A DNA stretch of 64,000 bases from Lytechinus variegatus (GCF_018143015.1 NC_054746.1:26426464-26490463), one strand, 5' to 3'; shown: positions 45,090-57,400, counted from the stretch's first letter. Notes: generated by a model not told the origin, from the letters alone. Numbers and translations: made by a program.

Positions 45090-45657
45090 GGCGCTAATGC
45101 AGTTTCGCACCGGCCGATTACCAGCACACCCAATCACCAATACTTGTTACCAAATCAAATGTCATGACAAGTCTCTCAGTCACATTTCGATGTCAATACA
45201 TCCACCACTTTTCAAAATATTGTGATCGGGAATGGCTGTATTTCGTCTTCGATCTCAACGTCGTTGATCTACATTGCTTGGCGGATCGCTTGGATTCACC
45301 GTGCACCGTAATGTTGATATGAACTGAAGTTAGCAACCAAATCATGCGAAAATGTGGCGAACAAACTGCATGCCAGCATGCGAATCTATGTTCGTATGAT
45401 TTGGTTGCTAACTTCAGTTCATATCAACATTACGGTGCACGGTGAATCCAAGCGATCTGCGAAGCGATGTTTACGCCGTGTCGATCAACGACGTTGAGAT
45501 CGAAGCCGAAATACAGCCATTCCCGATCACGATATTTTGAAAAGTGGTGGACATATTGACATCGAAATGTGACTGAGAGACTTGTCATGACATTTGGGAA
45601 CAAATATTGGTGATGAGGTATGCTGGTAACCGGCCGGTGCGAAACTGCATTAGCGCC
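45090..45657. mobile_element. 568-base palindromic element with TTCATCAT target duplication
   Basis: Ends GGCGCTAATGCAGTTTCGCA and TGCGAAACTGCATTAGCGCC are exact inverses, and the arms continue inverted to a centre near 45375. TTCATCAT stands on both sides (45082-45089, 45658-45665). The inverse copy of the host arm at about 49905-49912 has this octamer once, with no insert. The 8-base duplication suits hAT. A relative is at 38819-39700. Confidence 0.88.
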
Positions 45658-46374
45658 TTCATCATTGACGTCTTGACACTCTTCCCAGGATTAAGAGAAG
45701 GTCCAAAACAAAGATGGATTTCCCTTGGAAATCCACTTGTTCACTGCTACCATCTGGCCTGTGGAGAATCTACAGACTGTAGGACTATCATGACTATGGT
45801 ATGCCAATGCTGTATAGAGCACACACTCTAAAAAAATCATTAAAATATCACTTTTGTGACCAAAATTACTAATTTTCATACAGTTTTAATTTATTTATCA
45901 TTAGTAATGTGGGAATAATTTTTTGTATTCACCAGAGCGCTCAAAAACTTGAATTTTGGGCATATTTTTGTGTACGCCCTCTATTGGTGGAAAGTAATAT
46001 GGCAAGAAAATTTTCATTTTTTGATCTCTATTTTTAATTAAGAAAAAATGATATAAGGAATTAAATTTGAACTAGAATTTAATTCGTCATGCGGACGAAT
46101 TAGGTGGTCTGTCATGATTTGTCATTCAGTGTCGGCTGATGTATGAAATAAATCATTTAGATATCATTGATAATCTTGATCGTAGACATCCTAAGAATAA
46201 GTTTTGACCATTACTAAATGCGATTATTGATGTGGTGATGACAATCGTCAGACATACATCTTCAAACAGATACATACAAGATAGATGATTATACCTCACG
46301 GATCAACACGGCAATGCATGCATGATCCGGGGAGGTCCGGGATAGTTTTGCCCCAGATGACTGTGAACACGGCA

Positions 46375-46527
46375 TCAACACGGCAGCTTCACACGGATCA
46401 TGCCGGCAGAGCACGTCTTCAACACGGACCAATACGTCAGCAACACGGACCTACACGTCAGCTACACGGACCACCACGTCAGCAACACGGACCTACACGT
46501 CAGCAATACGGACGAACACGTCAAATG
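46375..46527 (+). repeat. 21-base minisatellite (CAACACGGACCTACACGTCAG)
   Basis: About seven degenerate units of the type AACACGGACC-NN-CACGTCAGC stand in tandem. Because the unit is a multiple of three, it gives an open frame with HGPTRQ-like repeats; this is a consequence of the repeat, not evidence of a protein. Confidence 0.75.
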
Positions 46528-46548
46528 CGTTATCCATTAAGCTAGCAT

Positions 46549-48096
46549 ATTCCCCATAGAGATTACACGTAAGCAAATTTGAGAATTACAATTCAAATTT
46601 TGCAAACGAAATACGGGCATGATGGAGGGCATATTTTCGAAAGCTTAGAATCTCGGCTACAACATACTAAAAGCTCAGGGAAAACTGACAAGAAACAATG
46701 GAGATATGCTCAAGAAATAGAGGAATGTCGAATCTAGTTTTGAGAAAAGGTCATGTCCCATAGAGATTACACGCAAAATACATGTGATATGAAAAAAGTA
46801 ATTATAATCTGTTTTATCTTGCTAAATTTAAACTTTTATACCTTTAAATTATCATAAAGGATCATGTAAGAAGCGGCAAAAAGAAAAAAAAGTGAAAAAA
46901 AAATTCATCTTGTTCACCCCAGGACTCGAACCCGCGCCCTTTAGAAAGCAGTCAAAGCCACGATATTCCCCATAGAGAATACACGTAAGCAATTTTGAGA
47001 ATTACAAGTCCAATTTTGCAAGCGAAATACAGGCATGATCCTGGCATCTGATCAAAAAATGGTGGGCACATTTGCGAAAGCTTAGAATCTCAGCTACAAC
47101 ATACTCAAAGCTCAGGGAAAACTGACAAGAAAAAATGGAGATATGGCTCACGAAATAGAGGAATGTCGAATCTAGTTTTGAGAAAAGGTCATGTCCCATA
47201 GAGATTACACGCAAAATACATGTGATATGAAAAAAAGTAATTATAATCTGTTTTATCTTGCTAAATTTAAACTTTTATACCTTTAAATTATCATAAAGGA
47301 TCATGTAAGAAGCGGCAAAAAGAAAAAAAAGTGAAAAAAAAATTCATCTTGTTCACCCCAGGACTCGAACCCGCGCCCTTTAGAAAGCAGTCAAAGCCAC
47401 GATATTCCCCATAGAGAATACACGTAAGCAATTTTGAGAATTACAAGTCCAATTTTGCAAGCGAAATACAGGCATGATCCTGGCATCTGATCAAAAAATG
47501 GTGGGCACATTTGCGAAAGCTTAGAATCTCAGCTACAACATACTCAAAGCTCAGGGAAAACTGACAAGAAAAAATGGAGATATGGCTCACGAAATAGAGG
47601 AATGTCGAATCTAGTTTTGAGAAAAGGTCATGTCCCATAGAGATTACACGCAAAATACATGTGATATGAAAAAAAGTAATTATAATCTGTTTTATCTTGC
47701 TAAATTTAAACTTTTATACCTTTAAATTATCATAAAGGATCATGTAAGAAGTGGCAAAAAGAAAAAAAAGTGAAAAAAAAATTCATCTTGTTCACCCCAG
47801 GACTCGAACCCGCGCCCTTTAAGAAGCAGTCAAAGCCACGATATTCCCCATAGAGAATACACGTAAGCAATTTTGAGAATTACAAGTCCAATTTTGCAAG
47901 TGAAATACGGGCATGTTCCCGGCATCTGATCAAAAAATGAAGGGCACACGTGCGAAAGCTTAGAATCTCAGCTACAACATACTAAAAGTTTAAAGAAAAC
48001 TGACAAGAAAAAATGGAGATATGGCTCACGAAATAGAGGAATGTCGAATCTGGTTTTGAGAAAAAGTCATGTCCCATAGAGATTACACGCAAAATG
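46549..48096. repeat. 439-base tandem repeat, about 3.6 copies
   Basis: Units start ATATTCCCCATAGAGAATAC at 46549 (first copy, shortened to 413 by an internal deletion), 46962, 47401 and 47840 (partial). Units 2 and 3 are almost identical, so the expansion is recent. Each complete unit has, on the minus strand, GCGCGGGTTCGAGTCCTGGG, which contains the Pol III B-box GGTTCGAGTCC. Confidence 0.9.
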
Positions 48097-48960
48097 AGGA
48101 AAAATGACATGCCTCTTTTCATCGCTGTTTTACGCAATGATGCGTTTCTCAAAACAAAAATTCAAGTTACTAAGGAGAAAGAGTACATTCTAAACTACAA
48201 CATATCGAAATCTGGGCGAAAAAAGATCTATATTCGAGAAGTTACAACCAAATTTGCATAAATTTGATGACGTCATTTTTGAAAAAAATGAAATTTTTAG
48301 TTTAGGCGCCATTTTGATGACGTCACGATATAATTTAGGGACAATGGTGACATGAAATCAAATCTACAACTCATACTCTATCGATATATGAAAAAAAAAT
48401 TGGGGGTCAACGGATTATTTAAAGAGCTACAGTGAATTTTCAATAGGCATGTTTTTGCCCATATATGGCCTATAGTGAGAGCTCGCGCGCACACGTGCTG
48501 CAAACTTTAACGGGTGTTAATTTCGTTATTAATGGTCGTAGAAGGTTGATCAAGGTATCAAATTGTTCAGAATTTTATTATCAATGAAATGATGTAAAAA
48601 AAACGGTGTTTTTGCACTGTGTTAAGGTGTTACGCGAGGAAAACGCGCGCGCATATGTGCGCGCGCGCAAATTTTTGAAATGCTTAAAATGACCTGAAAC
48701 ATACTCTCGTTTGGTAAAAAAGTGATTTTGAGCATTTTGAAATTTTGACGCGCGCGCATGCGCGCGCACATGACCTCTAGGTGACCTTTGATGACATGAC
48801 CTGATGACCCTTGACCTGAAATTAATGTGATGTAAATATTGTTAATTTTTGATAATTAATAATGGAGATATGATTGATAATGTGATTTTACAAAATGGCG
48901 CCTAGATGACGTCATCATGACCTGATGACCTTGAAAAGCTTATTTTGACGTGTCCATGAT
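48097..48960. repeat. non-array part of the 3.0 kb element, with CG-alternating stretches
   Basis: GATGACGTCA words occur near 48265, 48309 and 48906, and GACCTGATGACC recurs at about 48800 and 48920. Alternating purine-pyrimidine blocks such as CGCGCGCGCATATGTGCGCG occur at 48645-48670 and 48750-48770 and favour Z-DNA or cruciform formation. No exon was recognised. Confidence 0.5.
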
Positions 48961-49256
48961 AGATCCTATTAATGACATGAAATTCAATGAAATTTATAAA
49001 GTCCATTTTGAGATATCTTGGCGACAAGAAAATCCGTAAAAATAAAGAAATAAAGTAAGAAAGAAATAAGAAAATTCTGACGAAATTAAGAGGTGATCTG
49101 TCAAAGACAGACCACCTAATAAGAGCCAAGCAGTATGAATTAACAGGTCTAATGGAAACTGTCAGTGTAAAAAAATCAAGCATATGCCCCAAAGAAAAAG
49201 AGAAAATAAGCCAAACATTGCCACCCTTATTTTGTCACACATGGAGATATAACTGA

Positions 49257-49283
49257 GAACAAGGTTATATTATAACCTTGTTC
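49257..49283. repeat. short perfect inverted repeat
   Basis: GAACAAGGTTATA is followed directly by its inverse TATAACCTTGTTC, an almost loopless hairpin. It lies between the right end of the 3.0 kb element and the palindrome at 49338. Confidence 0.7.
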
Positions 49284-49337
49284 ATTGAATGAGTGTGGAA
49301 ATCCATCTTTTTAAACCAAAATCATGTGAATTGCCAA

Positions 49338-49837
49338 ATGCGTAGGAAGGTTTTAAAAATTATTATACAAAAATATAAAAAAATGAAGATATCTTACCTA
49401 ACTGATGCCGCGTAGACCCCTCGATCCACATGTAAATAACGGAAATACAATAGCGTTGACCCTTGAACCACTTATGAATGACGTACTTCCGGAAAGCAAT
49501 GCCGTCTTAACGAACAATTTAGAGATAAAAATTGTTATTTAACAAATATTATAAGTTATTTCTTGATTATAAATGATTTATATATATTATTATTAATTAT
49601 TTATAATCACAAAATAAATTTTGATATTTGTTAAATAATAATTTTTATCTCTAAATTGTTCGTTAAGACGGCATTGCTTTCCGGAAGTACGTCATACATA
49701 AGCGGTTCAAGGGTCAACGCTATTGTATTTCCGTTGTTTACAAGTGGATCGAGGGGTCTACGCGGTATCAGTTAGGTAAGAAATCTTCATTTTAAAAAAT
49801 ATTTTTATATAATAATTTTTAAAACCTTCCTATGCAT
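49338..49837. mobile_element. 500-base palindrome, ATGCGTAGGAAGG ends
   Basis: Ends ATGCGTAGGAAGGTTTTAAA and TTTAAAACCTTCCTATGCAT are inverse with one mismatch; arms continue through ACGGAAATACAATAGCG and CTTCCGGAAAGCAATGCCGT and their inverses to an AT-rich centre near 49587. CCAA flanks both sides. It is inserted at the inner edge of the right arm of the 5 kb composite. Confidence 0.75.
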
Positions 49838-49979
49838 CCAAGGGAAATCCGTCTTTGTTTTGGACCTTCTCTTAATCCTATATGGGAAGAGTGTCAAGAC
49901 GTCAATGATGAAGAAGTATATTTCATTCTATCAAAAGTCATCATCATTGCGTCCTCAAGACTAATCTAGACAGTGGACT

Positions 49980-51358
49980 CTGTCTCTGTATGCACATTCT
50001 GGGCACTCAAGGGTTCATTACATGCCGCCACCCGCAGAAATATAAAGCTATAAAAGTCGTGTGTTGTGGAAACCAGAAGTTGTTTTTGTTTACTCCATTA
50101 AAACCCTATTTTCATCTAAAAACAAATAACTTTTAAGGCATAATTTGCAAAATTCTCATTATATTTATTAATTATTATATAAAAATTCAGAATATTGAAC
50201 TAATGCAATGTCAGTAATACTTAGTTAGAGTACTTAAATTTTTATGTCGGACACGGACCTCTTTCGTTGAAATATCAATGAAAGGCGTCTCTAATAGGGC
50301 ACCGTGTTCTAGATTAGCCTAAGGAAATAATGATTTTTTTTATTTTATTCAGTTACGTTTGTGAATCTTAAAAGTTTTTTTTCTCTTACCTCATGAAGTA
50401 AGCTCCATACATCAACTATACAATCAGTAATAAATCGTTGCACACACCACGAACCGTCCTCTCTGCGCACTTCGATGCGAAAGTTACTTTTGCAGAAAAT
50501 GCATTTAAAGAAATTTTTTTTTTAAACCAGCAGTAAGTGCACCTACAAGGAGAGTAAATTATTTACCAGTGTCTTCGTTAAAAAGTTCAGGTTCCAAAGT
50601 TTCATCCCGTATCTTTATATTTTCTTGAAGTTAATTATTTACGCCACAGTGGGCAACGTAACAGAGAGGACGGTTCGTGGAACAGATACAGTGCGCTTAA
50701 CTATCGCATCGAAGTGCACAGAGAGGATGGTTCGTGGTGCGTGCGACGAAATACAAAATCATTTGATCTCCATTTATTGAAGTATATGATTTTACGAAAA
50801 GACGTCATATCGAAATAAAAGGTTCAGGTGATGATGAAGAGTAAATACTTTTCCAATACTATCGATATCAAATAATGTCGCAGACTTGGAATACAAAATT
50901 GCCTTCGTAAAACGGAAGGCGCTGATTTGTTGCTGATTTGTCGCCAAATCTAGGAAGAATGGTCCTAGGACATTCCTACGTATCGCTCATCTAGTCATGA
51001 AACAGGCCCTACGGGTATTTCATGGCATTAAATCTACTCAATTACTTTAGCACACACACTAATAAGGCATAGGTGCCACCTAAGACAAGGACAATGTTAA
51101 TTTACCAGCTGACATAATTTGTCTTGATCTGTGTGAGGATACCCTTGTTTTCTTGGAGAGTTCTTGTTTATGAACTGGAGGCCCTGATGGTGTTGTGCCT
51201 TGCTGCTTAATTATATTGAACCTCATATCAGCAGTTGCCCATTTTTTTTCCAATTTACAGTAGGAAGTGTATCTATTATCTTTTATTTTAATCCTTTCAA
51301 ATTCTGAGTGAGAGTTTAGGCAAGCCGTATATTTATTGTATTCTTAATAATTGAATGC
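49980..51358. other. region upstream of PUS10
   Basis: Apart from the foldback at 50435-50751 the stretch is AT-rich and without recognised exons. The PUS10 promoter and any 5' non-coding exon should be in its last part. I could not locate a start site. Confidence 0.4.
50435..50751. mobile_element. foldback element, GTTGCACACACCACGAACC ends
   Basis: The left side GCACACACCACGAACCGTCC with TCTCTGCGCACTTCGATGCG is inverted on the right as CGCATCGAAGTGCACAGAGA with GGATGGTTCGTGGTGCGTGC. A third copy of AGAGAGGACGGTTCGTGG lies inside near 50665. No target duplication was clear. Confidence 0.65.
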
Positions 51359-51475
51359 ATGCAGGATGATGAATCAAAAACTGTGTTGATGCTACGCAGC
51401 CTCCGCTGTTGTCAGAGGTGTGTCCTTCGATACCTTGGAAGGAAGAATATCCATGTCTACGCTAATCCTTTAGAG
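51359..51475 (+). CDS. PUS10: PUS10 exon 1
   Basis: Residues 1-39, MQDDESKTVLMLRSLRCCQR to HVYANPLE, with zinc-ribbon CQRC at 18-21. The donor is GAG then GTATTT, phase 0. The base string TGCATGCAG just before GATGATG could also act as an acceptor, in which case the ATG would lie in an earlier exon. Confidence 0.8.
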
Positions 51476-54400
51476 GTATTTATAAATCATGGTCTAGAGA
51501 TGTCAGTTTACTAATAAAGTTAATTCAATGGTCATTTAAATAAACAGACTTTTCCTTGTCAGCAGTCTCCACTCTTCATGCAGAAAATCTCTGATGTTGA
51601 AAGGATACTAATGGGGAAGTGGGAAATGGGGAGTATGCTGATATCATTTCTACCTAAATCTGAGAATATCGAGGGTCATTTCAATGAAGTGAAATAAATT
51701 GACTTTATACATTTGAGGGTTACAAATTTTTGTATCATAGAACCTTGAAGGAAGAATTAGTTTGATGTTCTGGCTATATTATAATCAGAAGAAATGCTGA
51801 ATGCACTCTGATAGAATTTAGTGTTATGACTTACAAAAATTGACTGGCTTAATTTTAAAAAAGAAAGAAATGATGCTCTCATCTTTGATATTCACTCTTG
51901 TGTACTTCTATTTATTGCCGAGTATTAATATGTTACTCAATATTGAATTAGAAATAGTAGGTTTTGCTCTCAGTTGATGGATGGAAATATTTCCAAATCC
52001 TTCATTTTGTTTAAATAGTCTTGTCCATCTTTGTGGAAATTGGAAGACGGAGAGGGGGGCCCAAAGCAGGCCAGTACAGACTCTGAAGTTGTCCATAATC
52101 CTGATCAAGCTGAACAGTCTGAGTTAAAAAGTGAAGGGAGCAAAGATGGTGAGATCTGCCCAGCTTGTCTTGGTATACTACAATCTTTGTGTGATGAACG
52201 GACTGTAGACAAGGTACATGACTCATATGAGTGTAACAATGAAATATATGTAATCCTGGTGCACATCTTGCTTGATTATGTGCAATAATTATGACCTGTG
52301 AAATTAATTTCTATTTAACCTGGCTGGATCTGCCATAAAAATTGAACTCTTTGACCTACTTCTTAGAAATGAAAAGTTTTGAGCTGTTGCCAGTCAATCG
52401 CTGTTGGTGAAAATTCCATTTTGACTTCTTCATATATTATAAAATATATGCTGGAATGGTCCATAATTACCCAATAGGCCGAACTGTGTTGATGTGTAAA
52501 TGATATTGCAGATTTAGATGAGTCAAATGTTAAAACTTTGCAGGATTCTGTCTGCTGCATATATGCTGAATAATAATGCTGAAATAATTCTACCATGTAC
52601 ACATTTGCCAGCATTGGCGTGTTTTCCCAAACACTCAAGCCAGGTGAGGTGAATGTGTACCTTGCAGGATTAATTCCTTGCTGTAGCTCAAGCTACAGCC
52701 GTGGTGGGAATAATATTTGTTTATTTTGTCTTTTGGAAAAAGCGTTCTACTATATAAATCCAGCTATAATTACATTGGCCAGATGATCACTAAAGAGCTG
52801 GAATTCTATCATTGTCTTTTTCTCAAGGGTCTGAATTTCTGTGGATGGTGACACAACATTTGCTCCTCCTGCGACAATTGCTCTGGACTTAATTTCGTAA
52901 AAGATTTAAGGTTAGGGTTGCAATGTAGGTTTTTATGTTAGGTTCAAGGTAGGTTATAGTTTTAAACCGAGGGTTGAAGTTGGTCATCTGATTAGTGTGT
53001 GTAATTTAGAGTGGAGCAATTGTTGCCGGAGCAAATGTCTTGAAACCCTGTTAATACCTATGGAGTTTGCCCTGTTTTCTCCTCCTTAGATGAGTTAGCT
53101 AATGTATTCATAAACGATATTAGAAAAAAATGTTCATGTAGTTGGTCGTATGGACTTAAACTTAGTTTATAGAATGCTGATCAGAATTTTTCAGTGGTGG
53201 TAGACTCTGAAAAGTGCCAACCACTGTGGTGACGAAAATCCGGAAAAAGTTCTGCGTTAGTATAACATTGTCAGACCAATTATTTTTCAATTTTATATCT
53301 ATTCCAAAAACTTGGTTAAATTTATTTTTACTATGTCTAGTGAAATAGAAAACTCTGCTTTACTTCTGCTTTGATATGGTATTGTTTGACAAAATATTTT
53401 TGCGTTGTCATATTCATTCATTGATTTGGTCAAAAGTCATTATTTAACACTTACATATTTTATGAACCTGTCTTTACCTTGACCTATGACCTTGACCTTC
53501 ACATTGTTTAATTTTTTCTCGCCCACCAGAGGTGAAGGCAAGACTAAGGGATCCAATTGTTGTCTGTCCGTCACAAACATTATGACACAAAACTCCGCAA
53601 CCGTTTGTCACTTTTCAACCAAACTTCGATGATAGATGTACTTAGGGGACCTGCATGTAATGCTGCAGTTGGAGGTCACATGGTAAGGTCAAAGGTCATT
53701 TTGAGGTCAACATTAAAGTTTACGTGCAAAACTTTCTTATGACACATAACTCCGCAACCGTAAGTCACTTTTCACCCAACTTGGGTGTAGATGTACTTAG
53801 GAGACCTGCATGTTATGTTTCAGTCGGAGGTCACATGGTAAGGTCAAAGTTCATTTTGAGGTCATTGTTATGACATAACTCCACAACTTTAAGTCACTTT
53901 TGAAACAAACTCGGGTTGAAGCTGTACTTAGGAGACCTGCATGTTATTGTGCTCAGAGGTCACACGGTAAGGTCGAAGGTCATTTTGAGGTCAACATTTA
54001 AGTTTACGTGCAAGACTCTTTATGACAAATGTTATTCAATCCCAGTTATTTTACAATGAACTTTTTATACAATTCTGTTGCGTGCCCTCTTATAACACGA
54101 TATTTCTGGTTACTTTCACAAGTGGGCGAGACACAACATCGCTTATGCTTTGTTTATCATTATATGCTGTACTAGATTTGCTGTGATGTGGAGGCTTTAA
54201 ACTATGATTTCAAGACTTATATGTTGACTCTCACACTTCCTCTCCAGCTGGACATTAGACAGGTATTTCATACATTTGCCAGTCTTTAATGGTATTTGAA
54301 TTCTTTTTGTTTTACTTTAGGTTCTTCATCGGGTTAAGTGCTGTGTAATTGTACATGCACTTCTTAGGATAAATTAGTTAGTATTTCAGTGAGAACATTT

Positions 54401-57400
54401 GGAGTGCAGCTTAAATATACCAAGAATTGTCTCAAATTTGATCTTTGATTGCAATAAAGACTCATTTATATTATAAATACTAATATCCATGGGAAGTTGC
54501 GCTTTAAACATGGAAAATCTGAGCCAGTGTTTAAAAATGATATTAAAAAATCAATACTAGTAATTTTGAATTATTCTCCAGGTGAGAATATGTCTTAAAA
54601 AATCAGTCTCTTTTTTGAAAATAATTTTCTTTTCCCCAGCAGTTTGATGTAAATCAACGCATTTATACACACACATCTCATCCATGTATTTCCTTTCTTA
54701 CTCTCTTCTCACTTTGTTCCTTTAGTATGTATTCAACTCATTTGTCCGTTTCTTAATGTCCTAGGTTATACTCTTACCATTTATAGAGGTTGAACTGGAA
54801 CTTGTTATGATTCTGATGAATATGTACAGGCCTGATTTCTTAAATATCATTTCAAGTTTTGTTTGATAAAAACCAGGGCTGGTATTCTGGAAAACTATCA
54901 TTCCTTTTGTCATAAATTTTGTAATTTCTTGTAGAGTTGTGACACCCCTATTATTGTCACAGTCCCGTATTTTTGAACATTGTCTTTTCCCTGTCATGTC
55001 CCTCTGAATTCCTACCCATTTTTTTCAAAGACAAATCAGCCAAAATCATTGTTAGTTCCAAGTGGGAACCCTTCTAACCAGTAGGAAGGCCTGGGGGCAC
55101 ATGGGGCGTATCCTCAATACAGTAGCTGGCATCGCGCGACTGCGCATATATTGTTGCAGTTAATTACAAAGAGAGACAGGGAGCTGAGAAGGATTTTTAG
55201 AAGAAAGGTAGAAAAAAAAGGAAATACAGAAAAAAGAGGAATTAATATGTAGGGCCTAACTACTTGTAGCATGAAAAATATATTTTTGAATATAGTCATA
55301 GATGTCAAGTGAAACTATTACTCATTTACTTCAGATATGTATTTCAATTTTGTTTCTGCAGCATTGTTTGCTAACTCATCTCAATGAAATCTGCAAGTAA
55401 GTCCAAATTTGTTATTACCAGATATGTAAAATTATGTGTGTATCTCTTGAAAGTTCTGTAATACACGTCTAAACACAGTGCTTAGAATGATTTGGTGACA
55501 TATTTGGCCAGAAATGAGAATCTGATTTTTCTCTATCATGCTTTGCAAATTTTTGTCTGTGCTTAATAGTAGATAATTGGATTCTATTAGCACTTCATGT
55601 TTCCAGGAGATGCAATTTAAGATTAAACAATATTCATTGCAATTATAAGAAGAGAAAGGCTTTTCACTATTTAGTAATTGTTACAGAAGTATATTGAAAA
55701 AAAATATATTTAGTTCTGACATAACAACATGCTTTAAATATTGTAATCTAGACTGAAACATGCAAGCTTAAAATCGTCAACACAAATAAGCATAGCTAAT
55801 AAAAAAGCCCATCTTCCAAACAGAATTCAATGCTTATTTTTCTTATTACGTAGCTATGACTTATCTTCTACTAGAATGATTTGTTAAAAGTTAAGTGGTT
55901 ATTTTTGCTGGATTCTATTCTTGCTCATTTTATGATTATTAGCACAACTGGAATTTATAAATATGACATTTTGACCATAATTTTCATATGTATTTTTTTT
56001 TCAGATTGTCTTTGAAGTCCACCGACATCACACCTATCAAGGATGTCTTCAAGTGGGTTTGTGGTCGTCTTTTCAGCTACCGGTTCAAGGTCAAGTTTTC
56101 TCCAAAGGTAAGTGATAATTAGTAGAGAAACAAAGACTTTTCTGAAATGTTGGGGTTTTTTTTGTCATGCAAAGTCATTATTATTATCAGTCAAGCATTT
56201 TGGGAAGGGGATGATGCAAAGCAATAGATCACCCCCACTTCTACCCAGGGTTCCCATAGTCATGGCAAATCCTGGAAAATCCAGGAAAAAATTGTGGTCA
56301 TGGAAAGTCAGGGAAAAGTCATGGAATTGCATTTACCTCTTGGCTATGGCAGCTTTCCAGTTTGTCATGTCTCGCAACTCTCATACTCTGTGATCATACT
56401 CTGCTATTATAATTGGTGTTCATGATTTCCATTTTTCCCAGTTTTGTGACAAACCAAATTCTACATAACTCCCGGGAGGTCACGGGAAGTCATGGAAAGC
56501 TGCAATTTAGTCATAAAATTCTGTTTTCAAATTTATGTGGGAACCCTGCCCACCCATTCCATTAACAAAAGGTTTGCTTCTTGAATCCCTGCCAGTGCTT
56601 GCACCCCACTTCAATAATCTTTTATAATATAATGTTGAGTTTGAATTCAAAATTATTATTATTATTTGGTGAAGTACAGATTGGCTATACAAAGGGGAGT
56701 TTCTGCAATGATTGTTCATTACATGAAGCATATAGGTACTTTAATGTATACAAGGGAAAACAAAATTTCTGAAGAGGGGATTTTTTTTTAGTTCTAGTTC
56801 TGTTCATATGTAGCAGTTTGTTGGGCTCTTTGCAACCTACAAGTGCTGTTTCTTATTTTCTCATTATCTTTTCTTTTTGGGGTAGGGGCTGTAACTTACA
56901 TTCTCTGCAGTGTATTTTTTCACTATGACCATTTGTAACTAATTTGCTTTGAATTATAACCCCTTCCTTATAGAGCTCATTTGAGGTTGGCTTGAGTTTT
57001 GAACACCATGAAACACAAGGAGAAGTAGACACATTGTAAGTAGCAAAAAAAAAATAATTTTTTTAAATTAGTGTGGAAAACTCCCTATCTTAGGTGATCT
57101 ATTTGTTATAGGGTATTTGGTTTTTGAAGTCATTATTATTTACTATGGAGGTCTAACCAGGTTTTTTCACTTACGATACTCACTTAGAATATAAATGTCA
57201 ATGGAGGAGTATGGAATGTTAGTTTTTATACTCATATCATGTGTCAGGATCATTAGAACCAGCCATATTGACTAATGAGAGGAGGATGTTTTTCTTATGT
57301 CTACCAAAATTAGAGGAATGATTGCTGATGTCAAGACATGAGTATGACCCTTTGTTATTCAAAATCAGAGACAAGTGATTTCATGTTGACTATGCACATG

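Larger units (their letters stand above)
46100..49119. mobile_element. 3.0 kb TTAGGTGGTCTGTC element carrying tandem repeats
   Basis: The left end TTAGGTGGTCTGTC (46100-46113) and the right end GACAGACCACCTAA (49106-49119) are exact inverses. Just inside the right end an inverted partner (AGGTGATCTGTC, 49091-49102) allows a small hairpin. Inside are a 21-base minisatellite, 3.6 copies of a 439-base unit, CG-alternating stretches and several TGACGTCA words, but no transposase frame. TA on each side of GGTGG could be a target duplication, but this is not certain. Confidence 0.6.
45024..49975. mobile_element. 5 kb composite bounded by long inverted arms
   Basis: The left arm (45024-45089 continuing at 45666-45740) and the right arm (about 49838-49975) are inverse copies: CTAGACTAGTCTTG, GAGGACGCAATGATGATGAC, TGACGTCTTGACACTCTTCC, GAGAAGGTCCAAAACAAAGA and TTTCCCTTGG all reappear inverted on the right. 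The left arm is split by the palindrome at 45090-45657. Between the arms lie the TTAGGTGGTCTGTC element and the palindrome at 49338-49837. No transposase frame was seen. Confidence 0.65.

Noticed and set aside
46285-46545. Frame with HGPTRQ repeats
   Set aside because: It is a translation of the 21-base minisatellite; no start context, no homology and no flanking exons.
46905-46962. Functional tRNA genes in the 439-base units
   Set aside because: Only the T-arm/B-box region is tRNA-like; no clear A-box, anticodon arm or pairing acceptor stem was found.
47002-47653. Two identical 70-codon minus-strand frames 439 bases apart
   Set aside because: They are the same frame in successive units of the tandem repeat, with no domain and no splice context.
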